DNA of 64,000 nt from assembly GCA_039185015.1 (NCBI GenBank), contig JBCDAU010000023.1, forward strand, positions 18,058-82,057, written 5' to 3'. The stretch comes from JBCBSZ01 sp039185015 (lineage in GTDB: Bacteria; Actinomycetota; Acidimicrobiia; Acidimicrobiales; Poriferisodalaceae). The first letter of the stretch is position 1. Each line of letters begins with the position of its first letter. Below are positions 43,045-51,329 of the stretch, piece after piece. The translations under genes and the position numbers were made by a program. Below the pieces are notes generated by a model. It saw only the letters and a program-made list of their open reading frames with translations, was not told the origin of the DNA and searched no databases.

Positions 43045-43479
43045 TCACCAGGTGCCGCTGACGTAGCTCTGGAGGTCGGCGGTGAGGCCTTCGAGCTCGC
43101 TGACCCGGTGCTTCACGATGTCACCGATCGAGACGATGCCACTCAGCCGGCCGTCGACCTCGACGGGCAGGTGGCGGAAGCGACCGGCGGTCATCGTCGA
43201 CATCAGCTGATCCACGGAGTCGTCGAGGCCGGCGGTCTGCACGGTCTGGGTGCAGATCAGGCGGACCTCGTCGTTCAGTAACGATGCGCCGGTGGCGGCG
43301 AGCGAGCGGACGACGTCCCGTTCGGAGAGGATGCCGTCGATGCTCGTGCCATCGGTGGAGACGACGAGGGCGCCGATGCCCCGCTCACCGAGCACGGCGA
43401 TCGCCTCGCGCACCGTCTCGTCGGGCCGAATCGTCGTGACCTCGGTCCCCTTGGCCTTCAGGATCCCCCGAACGTCCAT
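43045..43479 (-). CDS. CBS-domain protein
   Basis: A 144-residue protein consisting of a pair of CBS domains: 'TEVTTIRPDETVREAIAVLGERGIGALVV' and 'VQTAGLDDSVDQLMSTMTAGRFRHLPV', each followed by 'GILSERDVV' or 'GIVSIGDIV'. CBS pairs bind adenosine nucleotides or SAM and sense energy state. Stand-alone pairs like this have no defined partner. A purine-rich GGGGGG stretch precedes the ATG. It is divergent from the SDR gene across 129 bases. Confidence 0.92.
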   Translation of the reverse strand: MDVRGILKAKGTEVTTIRPDETVREAIAVLGERGIGALVVSTDGTSIDGILSERDVVRSLAATGASLLNDEVRLICTQTVQTAGLDDSVDQLMSTMTAGRFRHLPVEVDGRLSGIVSIGDIVKHRVSELEGLTADLQSYVSGTW

Positions 43480-43595
43480 CACACACCACCCCCTGCTCGG
43501 TGCCCGCCTTCGACAGTGTGGCACGTGACGCAGGTCACTCGCGTGGGTCCTGTCGGGGGGCTCCGCGGATCGCGGGGCCCGGACCGGGCGGCGAC

Positions 43596-43601
43596 TACGG
43601 T
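43596..43601 (+). promoter_or_regulatory. -10-like hexamer, probable leaderless start
   Basis: TACGGT is seven bases before the ATG of the SDR gene. Confidence 0.45.
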
Positions 43602-43608
43602 CGCTCGC

Positions 43609-44370
43609 ATGATCGAACAGTCCTTGGAGGGGAAGGTCGCCGTCGTGACCGGAGGGTCGCGCGGCATCGGGAAGGGGATCGCCACGGCGTTCGCCGAGGC
43701 CGGTGCGACGGTGATGATCACCAGCCGCAAGGCCGAGTCCTGTGAGGAGGCAGCGGCCGAGATCGGCCACGGCTGCGAGTGGATCGCGGCCCACGCCGGC
43801 CGACCCGAGGCGATCGACGAGGTCCTCGACGGGACGATCGAACGGCTGGGCGGGCTCGACATCCTCGTCAACAACGCGGCGACGAACCCGTACGCCGGGC
43901 CGACGATCGACGTCGACCGGACCCGATGGGACAAGACCATCGACCTCAACCTGACCGCACCGATGTTCTGGACCCAGGCGGCGTGGAACAAGCGGATGTC
44001 CGAGCACGGCGGCGTCGTCATCAACATCTCGTCCGTCGGCGGCCTGTCGACCAGCCCGATCCTCGGCGTGTACGACGTGACGAAGTCGGCCCTGATCCAC
44101 CTGACCAAGCAGCTCGGCGCCGAGCTCGGTCCGAAGGTCCGGGTCAACGCCATCGCGCCCGGGCTCATCAAGACCGACTTCGCCCGCGCCCTGTGGGAGG
44201 GCGAGGGTGGTGACCAGGTCGCGGCCGCCTACCCGCTCGGTCGCCTCGGTGAGGTCGAGGACGTCGCCGCAGCGGCGCTGTTCCTCGCCGCTGACACGGG
44301 CAGCTGGATCACGGGTCAGACCGTCGTCCTCGACGGCGGCGGCCTCGTGTCGTTCAGCGACGTCGGTTGA
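43609..44370 (+). CDS. Short-chain dehydrogenase/reductase
   Basis: A 253-residue Rossmann-fold oxidoreductase of the classical SDR type. 'VTGGSRGIGKGIA' is the cofactor loop, 'DILVNNAAT' the NNAG-type motif, 'NISSVGG' supplies the catalytic serine and 'YDVTKSAL' the YxxxK pair. The C-terminal 'TGQTVVLDGGG' is typical of FabG-like members. The arginine or serine after the glycine loop suggests NADP(H) preference, but this is uncertain. The substrate is unknown. ATG 43609 is chosen over upstream in-frame codons because of the -10-like hexamer just before it. Confidence 0.9.
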   Translation: MIEQSLEGKVAVVTGGSRGIGKGIATAFAEAGATVMITSRKAESCEEAAAEIGHGCEWIAAHAGRPEAIDEVLDGTIERLGGLDILVNNAATNPYAGPTIDVDRTRWDKTIDLNLTAPMFWTQAAWNKRMSEHGGVVINISSVGGLSTSPILGVYDVTKSALIHLTKQLGAELGPKVRVNAIAPGLIKTDFARALWEGEGGDQVAAAYPLGRLGEVEDVAAAALFLAADTGSWITGQTVVLDGGGLVSFSDVG

Positions 44371-44401
44371 CCTGGCGCAGCCCGGCGCGAGGCTTCGGTG
44401 C

Positions 44402-44992
44402 ATGGTGGAACCGAACCCGAACGATCCGAAGGACGTGTTGCGTCGCTACCTGACGGCTGGTGTGGTCGCGCTTCGCTGGAAGGTCGACGGGTTGTCCGAG
44501 TACGACGTGCGACGACCGCTCACCCCCACCGGCACGAACCTGCTCGGACTTCTCAAGCACGTCGCCTACGTCGCGCTCGGCTACTTCGGCGACACCTTCG
44601 ATCGGCCCCATGGGGAGGATCTCCGGGACATCGGCTCAGGTGCCGAGCCCAACGCCGACCTCTGGGCCGCCGAGGACGAGTCCTTCGATGACGTCATCGG
44701 GCTCTGGGTGCGAGCGTGGGCCCACAGCGACGCGACGATCGTCGAGCTCGAGCTCGATGCCGTGGGACGGGTGCCGTGGTGGCCGCCCGAGCACGCCGAG
44801 GTGACGCTGCAGCGGATCCTCGTCCACATGGCCACCGAGGTGCATCGCCACGCCGGCCACGCCGACGTCCTCCGCGAACAGCTCGACGGGACCGCGGGAC
44901 TCCGCGACGACAACGACAACCTCTGGATCCCGGAGAACGGGTGGGAAGCGCACCGAGCTCGGCTCCAGGCCCTGGCGGACCGCTTCAGCTGA
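44402..44992 (+). CDS. DUF664/DinB-like helical protein
   Basis: A 196-residue four-helix protein of the DinB/DUF664 superfamily, which includes metal-dependent mycothiol and bacillithiol transferases. Likely metal ligands are histidines in 'LLKHVAYVALGYFGDTF' and 'HMATEVHRHAGHADVLRE'. Actinobacterial members often use mycothiol, but activity here is inferred only from fold. It lies 31 bases after the SDR gene on the same strand. Its last eight bases overlap the end of the convergent MFS gene. Confidence 0.85.
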   Translation: MVEPNPNDPKDVLRRYLTAGVVALRWKVDGLSEYDVRRPLTPTGTNLLGLLKHVAYVALGYFGDTFDRPHGEDLRDIGSGAEPNADLWAAEDESFDDVIGLWVRAWAHSDATIVELELDAVGRVPWWPPEHAEVTLQRILVHMATEVHRHAGHADVLREQLDGTAGLRDDNDNLWIPENGWEAHRARLQALADRFS

Positions 44993-46220
44993 CCTCGACC
45001 CTCGCCGCAGCGGCCGCGGTGGCGGCCTCGACCTCGCGAGTGGTCAGGACGGGAGCAGCGATGGTCGCTGCGACGAGGAGCACCACGCCGCCCACCCAGA
45101 ACGGCGCGGCGAGCCCGAAGGAGTCGGCGATCAGCCCGCCGATCAGCGCGCCGATCGGCATCCCTCCCCAGCCGAGGAACCGGTAGACGCTGTTCACGCG
45201 GCCGAGGAGCTCGTCGGGGATGATCGTCTGTCGCAGCGAGACCGTGACGACGTTCCACACGACGACGGCAGCTCCGCTGATAGCGAGCGCGACACCGACC
45301 AACCACGGGTTGGAGAGCGGAGCGATGACCAGCAGCGTCAACGCGATGGTGAAGGAACCGAACCACAGCAGCGGGCCCGGCCCCCACCGGTCGTGCAGGC
45401 GGCCGGCGAGCACGCCGCCCACGACGCTCCCGATGGCGAGCGTGGTGCCGAGAAGGCCGAAGCCGAGCTCGTCGAGTCCGAGGATGTCCTGGGCGAAGAG
45501 GACGAGGATGGACATCGCCGCGGCGAACCAGAGGTTCATGAGCCCGAGCAGGAGCGCGAGCGTGCGGAGCAGCCGGTGCGCAGCGAGCCATCGCACCCCC
45601 TCGGCGATCTCCGAACGGAGCCGCCGCGGCGCATCGGCCCGGGGCGCGGCTCGGTAGCTCCCGGGAATCGAGGCGACCAACGCCGACGCAGCGAGGAACG
45701 ACGCGGCGTTGATCCAGAACGGCACGGACACGGCCAGGGCAACGAGGAGGCCGCCGAGCGGCGGTCCGACGAAGTTGTTGGCCACGTTCTCGGCTACCTG
45801 CAGCCGTCCGTTGGCGCGAGGGAGCTGGTCGGGGTCGTCGATCAGCGACGGGAGCAGGGTCTGGCTCGCGTTGTCGAAGAAGGTCTCGGCGACGCCGAGG
45901 GCGAAGCCGAGCACGTAGAGCATCGCCATCGAGTGCTGATCGAGCAGCACTGCGAGAGCGAGCACGGCGACCAGGCCGGATCGCACCACGTCGGCGATCC
46001 ACATCACGCGCCGCCGGTCCCACCGGTCGACGAGCGCGCCGGCCGTGAGGGCGAACAGCAGCCACGGCAGGCGCAGGGCCACCGAGACGGCGGCGACCGC
46101 CGTCGGGTCGCGGGTCAGGTCGGCGGCGACGAGGGGGAGAGCGATGAAGAAGATGCCGTCGCCGAGGTTCGAGATCGTCGAGGCGGCGAAGAGGCGGTGG
46201 AAGCGGGTGCCGAGGCTCAC
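44985..46220 (-). CDS. MFS transporter (EntS/DHA3-like)
   Basis: A 411-residue membrane protein with twelve predicted helices. 'DRWDRRRVMWIADVVRSGLVAVLAL' contains the cytoplasmic loop 2-3 motif of the major facilitator superfamily, and 'NGRLQVAENVANNFVGPPLGGLLVA' matches the EntS/DHA3 exporter-like branch. The GTG start overlaps the stop of the ArsR gene upstream, so regulator and transporter form an operon. The substrate is not known; an ArsR-type regulator suggests induction by a small effector. Confidence 0.88.
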   Translation of the reverse strand: MSLGTRFHRLFAASTISNLGDGIFFIALPLVAADLTRDPTAVAAVSVALRLPWLLFALTAGALVDRWDRRRVMWIADVVRSGLVAVLALAVLLDQHSMAMLYVLGFALGVAETFFDNASQTLLPSLIDDPDQLPRANGRLQVAENVANNFVGPPLGGLLVALAVSVPFWINAASFLAASALVASIPGSYRAAPRADAPRRLRSEIAEGVRWLAAHRLLRTLALLLGLMNLWFAAAMSILVLFAQDILGLDELGFGLLGTTLAIGSVVGGVLAGRLHDRWGPGPLLWFGSFTIALTLLVIAPLSNPWLVGVALAISGAAVVVWNVVTVSLRQTIIPDELLGRVNSVYRFLGWGGMPIGALIGGLIADSFGLAAPFWVGGVVLLVAATIAAPVLTTREVEAATAAAAARVEVS

Positions 46221-46771
46221 GGGTCCTCCGGGTCGGGCAGGTGCGGGCGGTCGGTGGGGAAGAGGCCGATGAGCAGGCCGTAGACCGTGTCGCCGGACGA
46301 TTCGCCCTCGGTGAAGTCCCGCGCCAGCTCCGTCAGCCGATCGGCGAACTCCTTCGCCCGGTCGTGCGGGATCCGAGCGAAGCGAACGCTCGTCAGGCCG
46401 TGCTCGCCTTCGCGCTGGGGGCGGGCGTGCTCGACGGCGTCGGCCACCATCCAGCGCTCGCCCAGGTGCTCGGCGGTGTCGGAGTCGAGCCAGAAGATGT
46501 CGGCGGTCCGACCGTAGGTGCGCTCCTCGACGGCGCGCACCTTGCGGGTGCTCACCACCTCCACGAGCCCAACCTCGACGAGGACATCGATGTGGTGGGC
46601 GATCGTGCCCTTGGCCTTGCCGATGGTCGCCGCCAGCTCGCTGACCGTCGCCGGTCGTTCGGTGAGGAGGTCGATGACGGTGCGGCGGGTGTCGTCGCCG
46701 AGAGCGCGCAGGGCTGCGCCCCCGATGTGCTTGGACGTTCGTCCGGCGTCGTCTCGTTCAACGTCCGACAC
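46217..46771 (-). CDS. ArsR-family transcriptional regulator
   Basis: A 184-residue protein with an N-terminal winged helix: 'ALRALGDDTRRTVIDLLTERPATVSELAATIGKAKGTIAHHIDVLVEVGLVEVV' in normal register. The C-terminal half, with 'RFARIPHDRAKEFADRLTELARDF', matches the longer ArsR-like regulators that lack the classical metal-binding cysteines. It probably controls the MFS gene that overlaps its stop, and the divergent phosphotransferase gene. The GTG start sits inside nested inverted repeats. Confidence 0.88.
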   Translation of the reverse strand: MSDVERDDAGRTSKHIGGAALRALGDDTRRTVIDLLTERPATVSELAATIGKAKGTIAHHIDVLVEVGLVEVVSTRKVRAVEERTYGRTADIFWLDSDTAEHLGERWMVADAVEHARPQREGEHGLTSVRFARIPHDRAKEFADRLTELARDFTEGESSGDTVYGLLIGLFPTDRPHLPDPEDP

Positions 46772-46800
46772 TGATCGGATGTTCGATGAACATCGGACGT
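46761..46800. promoter_or_regulatory. Nested inverted repeats, probable ArsR operator
   Basis: Outer arms ACGTCCGA (46761-46768) and TCGGACGT (46793-46800) are perfect 8-bp inverted repeats. Inside them GATGTTC/GAACATC (46778-46794) forms a 7-bp dyad around GAT. The set covers the ArsR start codon and lies just upstream of the -10 of the divergent gene, so one bound regulator could control both directions. Confidence 0.6.
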
Positions 46801-46816
46801 TTGTCAAGGGATCGGC

Positions 46817-46822
46817 TACGTT
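46817..46822 (+). promoter_or_regulatory. -10-like hexamer, probable leaderless start
   Basis: TACGTT lies six bases before the ATG of the phosphotransferase gene and 17 bases after the ArsR operator. Confidence 0.45.
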
Positions 46823-46828
46823 GCGGCG

Positions 46829-47860
46829 ATGACCGATGAGCTCGTCGCCCTCCTGTGCGATCCGTCCGCCGTCAGCGAGTGGATCGGCGGCCAGCTCCCC
46901 GGCAGCGGGCCCTTCGAGGTGCGCCGGGTCACCGCCGGCATGTCGAACGAGCTGTTCAGGCTGGAGCGATCGGGTCGGGCGTGGATCCTCCGCCGCCCGC
47001 CGCGGGTGCCCATCTCGCCGAGTGCTCACGACGTTCGCCGGGAGTACCGGGTGCTCTCTGCGTTGAGCACGACCGACGTCCCCCACGCCCACGCTCATCT
47101 GCTCTGCGAGGACGAGGACGTGATCGGTGCCCCGTTCTACGTGATGGACGAGGTCCATGGGCGGGCGCTGGCCGGCGAGCTCGGACCCTTCGCCGACACC
47201 GCCGGTCGGCGAGCGGTGGGGTTCGCCCTCGTCGATGCGCTGGCCCGCCTCCATCGTCTCGACTGGGAGGCGCTCGGGCTGCAGGGCTTCGGTCGTCCCG
47301 ACGGGTACACCGCCCGCCAGGTCGACCGGTGGACCGGCCAGCTGGACCGCTACCGAATCCGCGAGCTCCCCGACCTGGACGCCGCGGCCGCCTGGCTGCA
47401 GGACAACGTCCCCGAGATGACGAGGGCGTCGCTGATCCACGGCGACTTCGGGATCCACAACGTGCTCTTCCGGCCCGACCCGCCGGCCGAGCTGCTGGCG
47501 ATCGTCGACTGGGAGACGGCCACGATCGGCGACCCGCTCGCAGACCTCGGCTACTTCCTCGGCTACTGGGCCGACGCCGGGGAGGATCGGTTCCTCGACC
47601 TCCGCCTCGACGGCTCGCCGGGCGAGTGGCCGACCCGGGACGAGCTGGTCGCCCGCTACGAGGAGCTCACGGGCATCGAGACCGCGGCCACCATCGACTG
47701 GTACCGGTCCCTGGGCCAGCTCAAGATCGCCGTGATCCTCGAGGGCTCCTACGTCCGGCACGTGAACGGACAGGCCGACGTCCCCGCCTTCGCCGAGTTC
47801 GAGCACCGCGTGCCCCACCTGGCGGCCCACGCCCTGGCGATCGCGCTCGGGGACGCCTGA
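46829..47860 (+). CDS. APH-family phosphotransferase
   Basis: A 343-residue kinase-fold protein of the aminoglycoside phosphotransferase/choline kinase superfamily. The catalytic loop is 'LIHGDFGIHNVLF' and the metal-binding aspartate is in 'AIVDWETATIGDPLADLGYFLGYW'. The N-terminal 'GMSNELFRLERSGRAWILRRPP' is the nucleotide loop. This subgroup is often encoded near acyl-CoA dehydrogenases in actinobacteria and is not usually a drug-resistance enzyme; its substrate is unknown. It is divergent from the ArsR gene and probably shares its operator. Confidence 0.88.
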   Translation: MTDELVALLCDPSAVSEWIGGQLPGSGPFEVRRVTAGMSNELFRLERSGRAWILRRPPRVPISPSAHDVRREYRVLSALSTTDVPHAHAHLLCEDEDVIGAPFYVMDEVHGRALAGELGPFADTAGRRAVGFALVDALARLHRLDWEALGLQGFGRPDGYTARQVDRWTGQLDRYRIRELPDLDAAAAWLQDNVPEMTRASLIHGDFGIHNVLFRPDPPAELLAIVDWETATIGDPLADLGYFLGYWADAGEDRFLDLRLDGSPGEWPTRDELVARYEELTGIETAATIDWYRSLGQLKIAVILEGSYVRHVNGQADVPAFAEFEHRVPHLAAHALAIALGDA

Positions 47861-47922
47861 TTCGGGCGCACTTCGGGTGGACGCCCGATGTGCGGCGACC
47901 GCAGGGCACGCAGTGTCGTGGC

Positions 47923-49269
47923 ATGGCCGACACGACCACGACCGAGACCATCGATGACGCCCCTGCGGAGCCCGATCTGGACGAGCGGGCGAGCCTCGCC
48001 CGCTTCGTGCAGGCGGTGTCCGATCAGTACGGCGACCGCTTCGAGTACGGCGCCGAGGTGGACCTCGACGATCCCGACCCCGACGCCTTCGACTCCTCCG
48101 AGCTGGTCGAGTGGGCCGCCCACCAGGCCGGTGCCGACCTGCCCGACGGGTCGTGGCGCCAGTACAAGCATCTCGCCGGAGATGGTCACGGCGTCTCGGT
48201 GGACGAGGCGGCCAACACACCGGGTGCGCTGCTGTTCTGGTTCTCCGACGATCCCTTCGAGGTCGAGGGCCGTCCCCGGATCTCTCACGTCGCCGTGAGC
48301 CTCGGCGAGGGCGTCCTGGTCGAAGCGACCACGGGCACGGACCGCACCGTGCGGATCGAGAGCCTGCAGGGTCGGTTCACCCATGCGGCCGTGATCCCGG
48401 AGTTCGAGGGACAGACCCTGACCGACGATCAGGTCAACCGCCTCCTCGAGGGGCAGTCGTGGCAGCAGGTCGACCACGAGGTGATGACGGCGGTCGACAC
48501 CACGGACCCGCTGCCACCGGAGGAGCCCGCCTTCATCGACACCGATGGCGACGGCCTGTCGGACGCCCACGAGGAAGCGCGCGACGGGGACCCCACGAAG
48601 TTCGACAGCGACGGTGACGGCCTGTCCGACGGCGTCGAGACGATGCTGCGGGCCGCCTCCGGCGAGCAGCGCCAACGCCTCGACACCGATGGCGACGGGC
48701 TGTGGGACGAGGCCGAGCGTCGACACGGCACCGATCTGACGAACGCCGACACCGACGGCGACGGCATGCTCGACTCTCTCGAGGTGCTCCTCGGCACCGA
48801 CCCGCTGGTGGTCGAGCATCCGGACCGGCCCGTCCCCGAGGGAGGCTCCGAGCACGGCAGCGAGGCGATGCATCGGGGGTTCGAGGCGATGGGCGGCGTC
48901 GTCCGGGACCGCATCGCCGAGCTCGACGCCCGGGACCAGCTGCTCGAGGAGTTCGAGGAGGACGAGCCCTCCGCCGAGGACCCGGCATCGGCGGTCGAGG
49001 ACGCCCCGGACCAGGAGGCCGGCGCCCCGCCCGACCGCGTGGAAGACGCCGCCCCGCAGCCCGCCGCCGCGCTCGTCATCCCCGAGGTCGAGCCGGCCGA
49101 CGATCCGGTCTCCAGCGAGCTCGCACGAGTTGCGGAGCCGGTCTCGAGCGAGCTCGCACCGGTTGTCGAGCAGGTGGCTCCGGTCGATCCGGTGCCGGAG
49201 TTCGCATCCGACGAGGCGGTCGCTGAGCTGTTCGAGGACCTGGCCCAGCCCGCCGACGGGCTCACGTAG
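47923..49269 (+). CDS. Degenerate NlpC/P60-like protein with thrombospondin type 3 calcium repeats
   Basis: A 448-residue acidic protein. Residues 25-165 resemble an NlpC/P60 peptidase: 'DSSELVEWAAHQAGADLPDGS' occupies the place of the usual DCSGLV motif with Ser58 in place of the catalytic cysteine, and 'ISHVAVSLGEG' gives His122. Residues 205-295 carry four DxDGDGxxD calcium-binding loops (starting near 206, 228, 254 and 276) of the thrombospondin type 3 kind. The tail from 300 to 448 is disordered and Glu/Pro/Ala-rich with a duplicated 'PVSSELA' segment. No signal peptide is visible. It is expected to be enzymatically inactive unless serine can replace cysteine; function is unknown. Confidence 0.75.
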   Translation: MADTTTTETIDDAPAEPDLDERASLARFVQAVSDQYGDRFEYGAEVDLDDPDPDAFDSSELVEWAAHQAGADLPDGSWRQYKHLAGDGHGVSVDEAANTPGALLFWFSDDPFEVEGRPRISHVAVSLGEGVLVEATTGTDRTVRIESLQGRFTHAAVIPEFEGQTLTDDQVNRLLEGQSWQQVDHEVMTAVDTTDPLPPEEPAFIDTDGDGLSDAHEEARDGDPTKFDSDGDGLSDGVETMLRAASGEQRQRLDTDGDGLWDEAERRHGTDLTNADTDGDGMLDSLEVLLGTDPLVVEHPDRPVPEGGSEHGSEAMHRGFEAMGGVVRDRIAELDARDQLLEEFEEDEPSAEDPASAVEDAPDQEAGAPPDRVEDAAPQPAAALVIPEVEPADDPVSSELARVAEPVSSELAPVVEQVAPVDPVPEFASDEAVAELFEDLAQPADGLT

Positions 49270-49275
49270 CTCGGC

Positions 49276-50397
49276 TCAGCGGTCGCGGAGCCGATCCCGC
49301 CGCACCTTGCCGAGGGACGTGGTGGGGAGCGACTCGACCAGGTCCAGCTGCTTCGGGGCCGACCAGGTGGGCTGCGTCTCGCGCACCCAGTCGCGGAGCG
49401 CATCGAGCGACGGTGGCGACGATGCGTCGGTCGGGACGACGACGGCGACGACCCGCTGGCCCCACTCGGAGTCGGGTCGCCCGATGACCGCGGCCCGTTC
49501 CACCGCGGGGTGGGCCTCGAGGCGTCGTTCGACGGCCTCAGGCCAGACGTTCTCGCCGCCGGTGATGATCATGTCGCCCCGCCGGCCCCGCACCGACAGC
49601 TTGCCGTCAGCGGCGAGCTCACCCTCGTCACCCGTCGCCAACCAGCCGTCGGCGGTCAGCGGGGACGTGCCGTCCCGATAGGTGCGGAGCAGCATCGGGC
49701 CGCGGATCTGCACCTCGCCGGCGACGATGCGGAGCTCGACGCCCTCGAGTGGCCACCCGTCGTAGACGACCCCGCTCCCGGTCTCGGTGAGGCCGTACGT
49801 GGCGACGGCGTGGGCCGGACGATCCGGCGGCGGCGCACCGCCGCCGAGCAGGATGCGTCGCCAACGGCTGACATCGACCCGTCGCAGCGCGGTGCCCACG
49901 AGCGAGACGAGCGTCGCGTCGCTGCGATCGACCGCATCGGCGTCGAACTCGTCGAGCACGTCGACCCCGGTGCCGGTGACGAGCGCACGCGTCACGACGG
50001 ACAGCCCACCGACGTGGGCGAGTGGCAGGCACGCCAGCCATCGGTCGGCGGCCGGGTCGACCCCGAGTGCGGTCGAGGTGGCTCGTGCGGATGCGGCGAG
50101 CGCGTCGTGGGTGAGCACGACGCCTTTCGGTTCGCCCGTCGTGCCGCTCGTGGCGACGACGATGGCATCGCCGTCCTCGACCTCGTCGCCGTCGGCTGCG
50201 TGACGGGTGCCGTCGTCGCCGATCACGACGGTCGGCCGCATCGTCTTCAGCAGGAGCTCACGGGCGTCGTCGGGCAGGCGAGGGTCGACCGGCAGCACGG
50301 CGTGCCCGGCCTCCCATGCCTCCAGCATCCGCTCGACGAACCAACGGCCCCGGGCGGGAGCGGCGACGAGATCGGGCACGGAGCCGAGGGTACGCAC
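49276..50397 (-). CDS. menE: 2-succinylbenzoate-CoA ligase (MenE)
   Basis: A 373-residue acyl-adenylating enzyme, short for the family as MenE proteins often are. The phosphate-binding loop 'VVATSGTTGEPKGVVLTHDAL' contains the core STSGTTG-like pattern, 'ATYGLTETGSG' and 'GWLATGDEGEL' follow, and 'TTSLGKVRRDRL' holds the C-terminal catalytic lysine. It activates 2-succinylbenzoate in menaquinone synthesis; the assignment over other CoA ligases rests on length and the adjacent men genes. It is divergent from menA. Confidence 0.88.
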   Translation of the reverse strand: MRTLGSVPDLVAAPARGRWFVERMLEAWEAGHAVLPVDPRLPDDARELLLKTMRPTVVIGDDGTRHAADGDEVEDGDAIVVATSGTTGEPKGVVLTHDALAASARATSTALGVDPAADRWLACLPLAHVGGLSVVTRALVTGTGVDVLDEFDADAVDRSDATLVSLVGTALRRVDVSRWRRILLGGGAPPPDRPAHAVATYGLTETGSGVVYDGWPLEGVELRIVAGEVQIRGPMLLRTYRDGTSPLTADGWLATGDEGELAADGKLSVRGRRGDMIITGGENVWPEAVERRLEAHPAVERAAVIGRPDSEWGQRVVAVVVPTDASSPPSLDALRDWVRETQPTWSAPKQLDLVESLPTTSLGKVRRDRLRDR

Positions 50398-50434
50398 CGG
50401 TTCGTCGTCGGGAGGAGTCCGGATGAGATGATCG

Positions 50435-51329
50435 ATGCATCACCTCGCCGACACCCCCCTCCGGCCTGGCGCTGTGGATCGCCGGCTCCCGTCCCCGGAC
50501 GCTGCCCGCTGCGGTCGTCCCCGTCGCGATCGGCACGGCGGCGGCGGTCGGCGAGGGCGGCATCGTCTGGTGGCGTGTGGTCGCCGCGCTCGTCGTGTCG
50601 TTGGCCATCCAGGTCGCGACGAACTTCGCCAACGACTACTCCGACGGCATCCGGGGCACCGACGACGATCGCGTCGGCCCGCTCCGCCTCACGGGATCAG
50701 GGCTGGTCGAGCCGCGGCGGGTGAAGCTCGCCGCGTTCGCATCGTTCGCGGTCGCCGGTGTCGCCGGACTGACGCTCGCCGCGGCCGTCGGCTGGGAGCT
50801 GCTCGTCGTCGGTGCGGTGAGCTTCGTCGCCGGGTGGACCTACACGGGGGGTCCGAAGCCCTACGGCTACCTCGGCCTCGGAGAGGTGTTCGTGTTCGTG
50901 TTCTTCGGCTTGGTCGCCACGCTCGGCTCCACCTGGGTGCAGGTCGAGCAGCTCACCGCTGTCGCCTGGGGCGGCGCCGTCGTCGCCGGCTTGCTCTCGA
51001 CCGCGCTGCTCGTGACCAACAACCTGCGCGACATCCCGACCGACGCGGCGACCGGCAAGCGGACCCTGGCCGTGCGCATGGGCGACCGTGCGACGCGGTG
51101 GTTGTTCGTGGCGATGATGGTCGCCGTCGGGGTCACCGTCGCCTTGGTCGCGGTCGAACGCCCCGCCGCCCTCCTCGCCCTCGTCGGACTCCCGCTCGCC
51201 GTGCGGCCGATCCGCACCGTGCTCGGTGGAGCGACCGGGATGGCCCTGGTGCCCGTGCTCGGCGACACCGGTCGCGTGCAGCTGGTCGTCGGCATGCTGC
51301 TCGCGCTCGGACTGGCGCTCAGCGGATAG
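50435..51329 (+). CDS. menA: MenA prenyltransferase with unresolved 5' end (possible frameshift)
   Basis: 1,4-dihydroxy-2-naphthoate octaprenyltransferase, a UbiA-family membrane enzyme that adds the isoprenoid tail. The two Asp-rich motifs are 'NFANDYSDGIRGTDDDR' and 'NNLRDIPTDAATGKRTLA'. The frame is open from 50427, and family-like sequence ('LWIAGSRPRTLPAAVVPVAIG') starts near 50473, but this frame has no ATG, GTG or TTG before GTG 50577. An ATG at 50435 starts a plausible N-terminus ending 'TPLR', but in another register (+1). Either the gene carries a one-base shift near 50470, or initiation is unusual. The last 11 bases overlap the convergent MFS gene. Confidence 0.8.
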
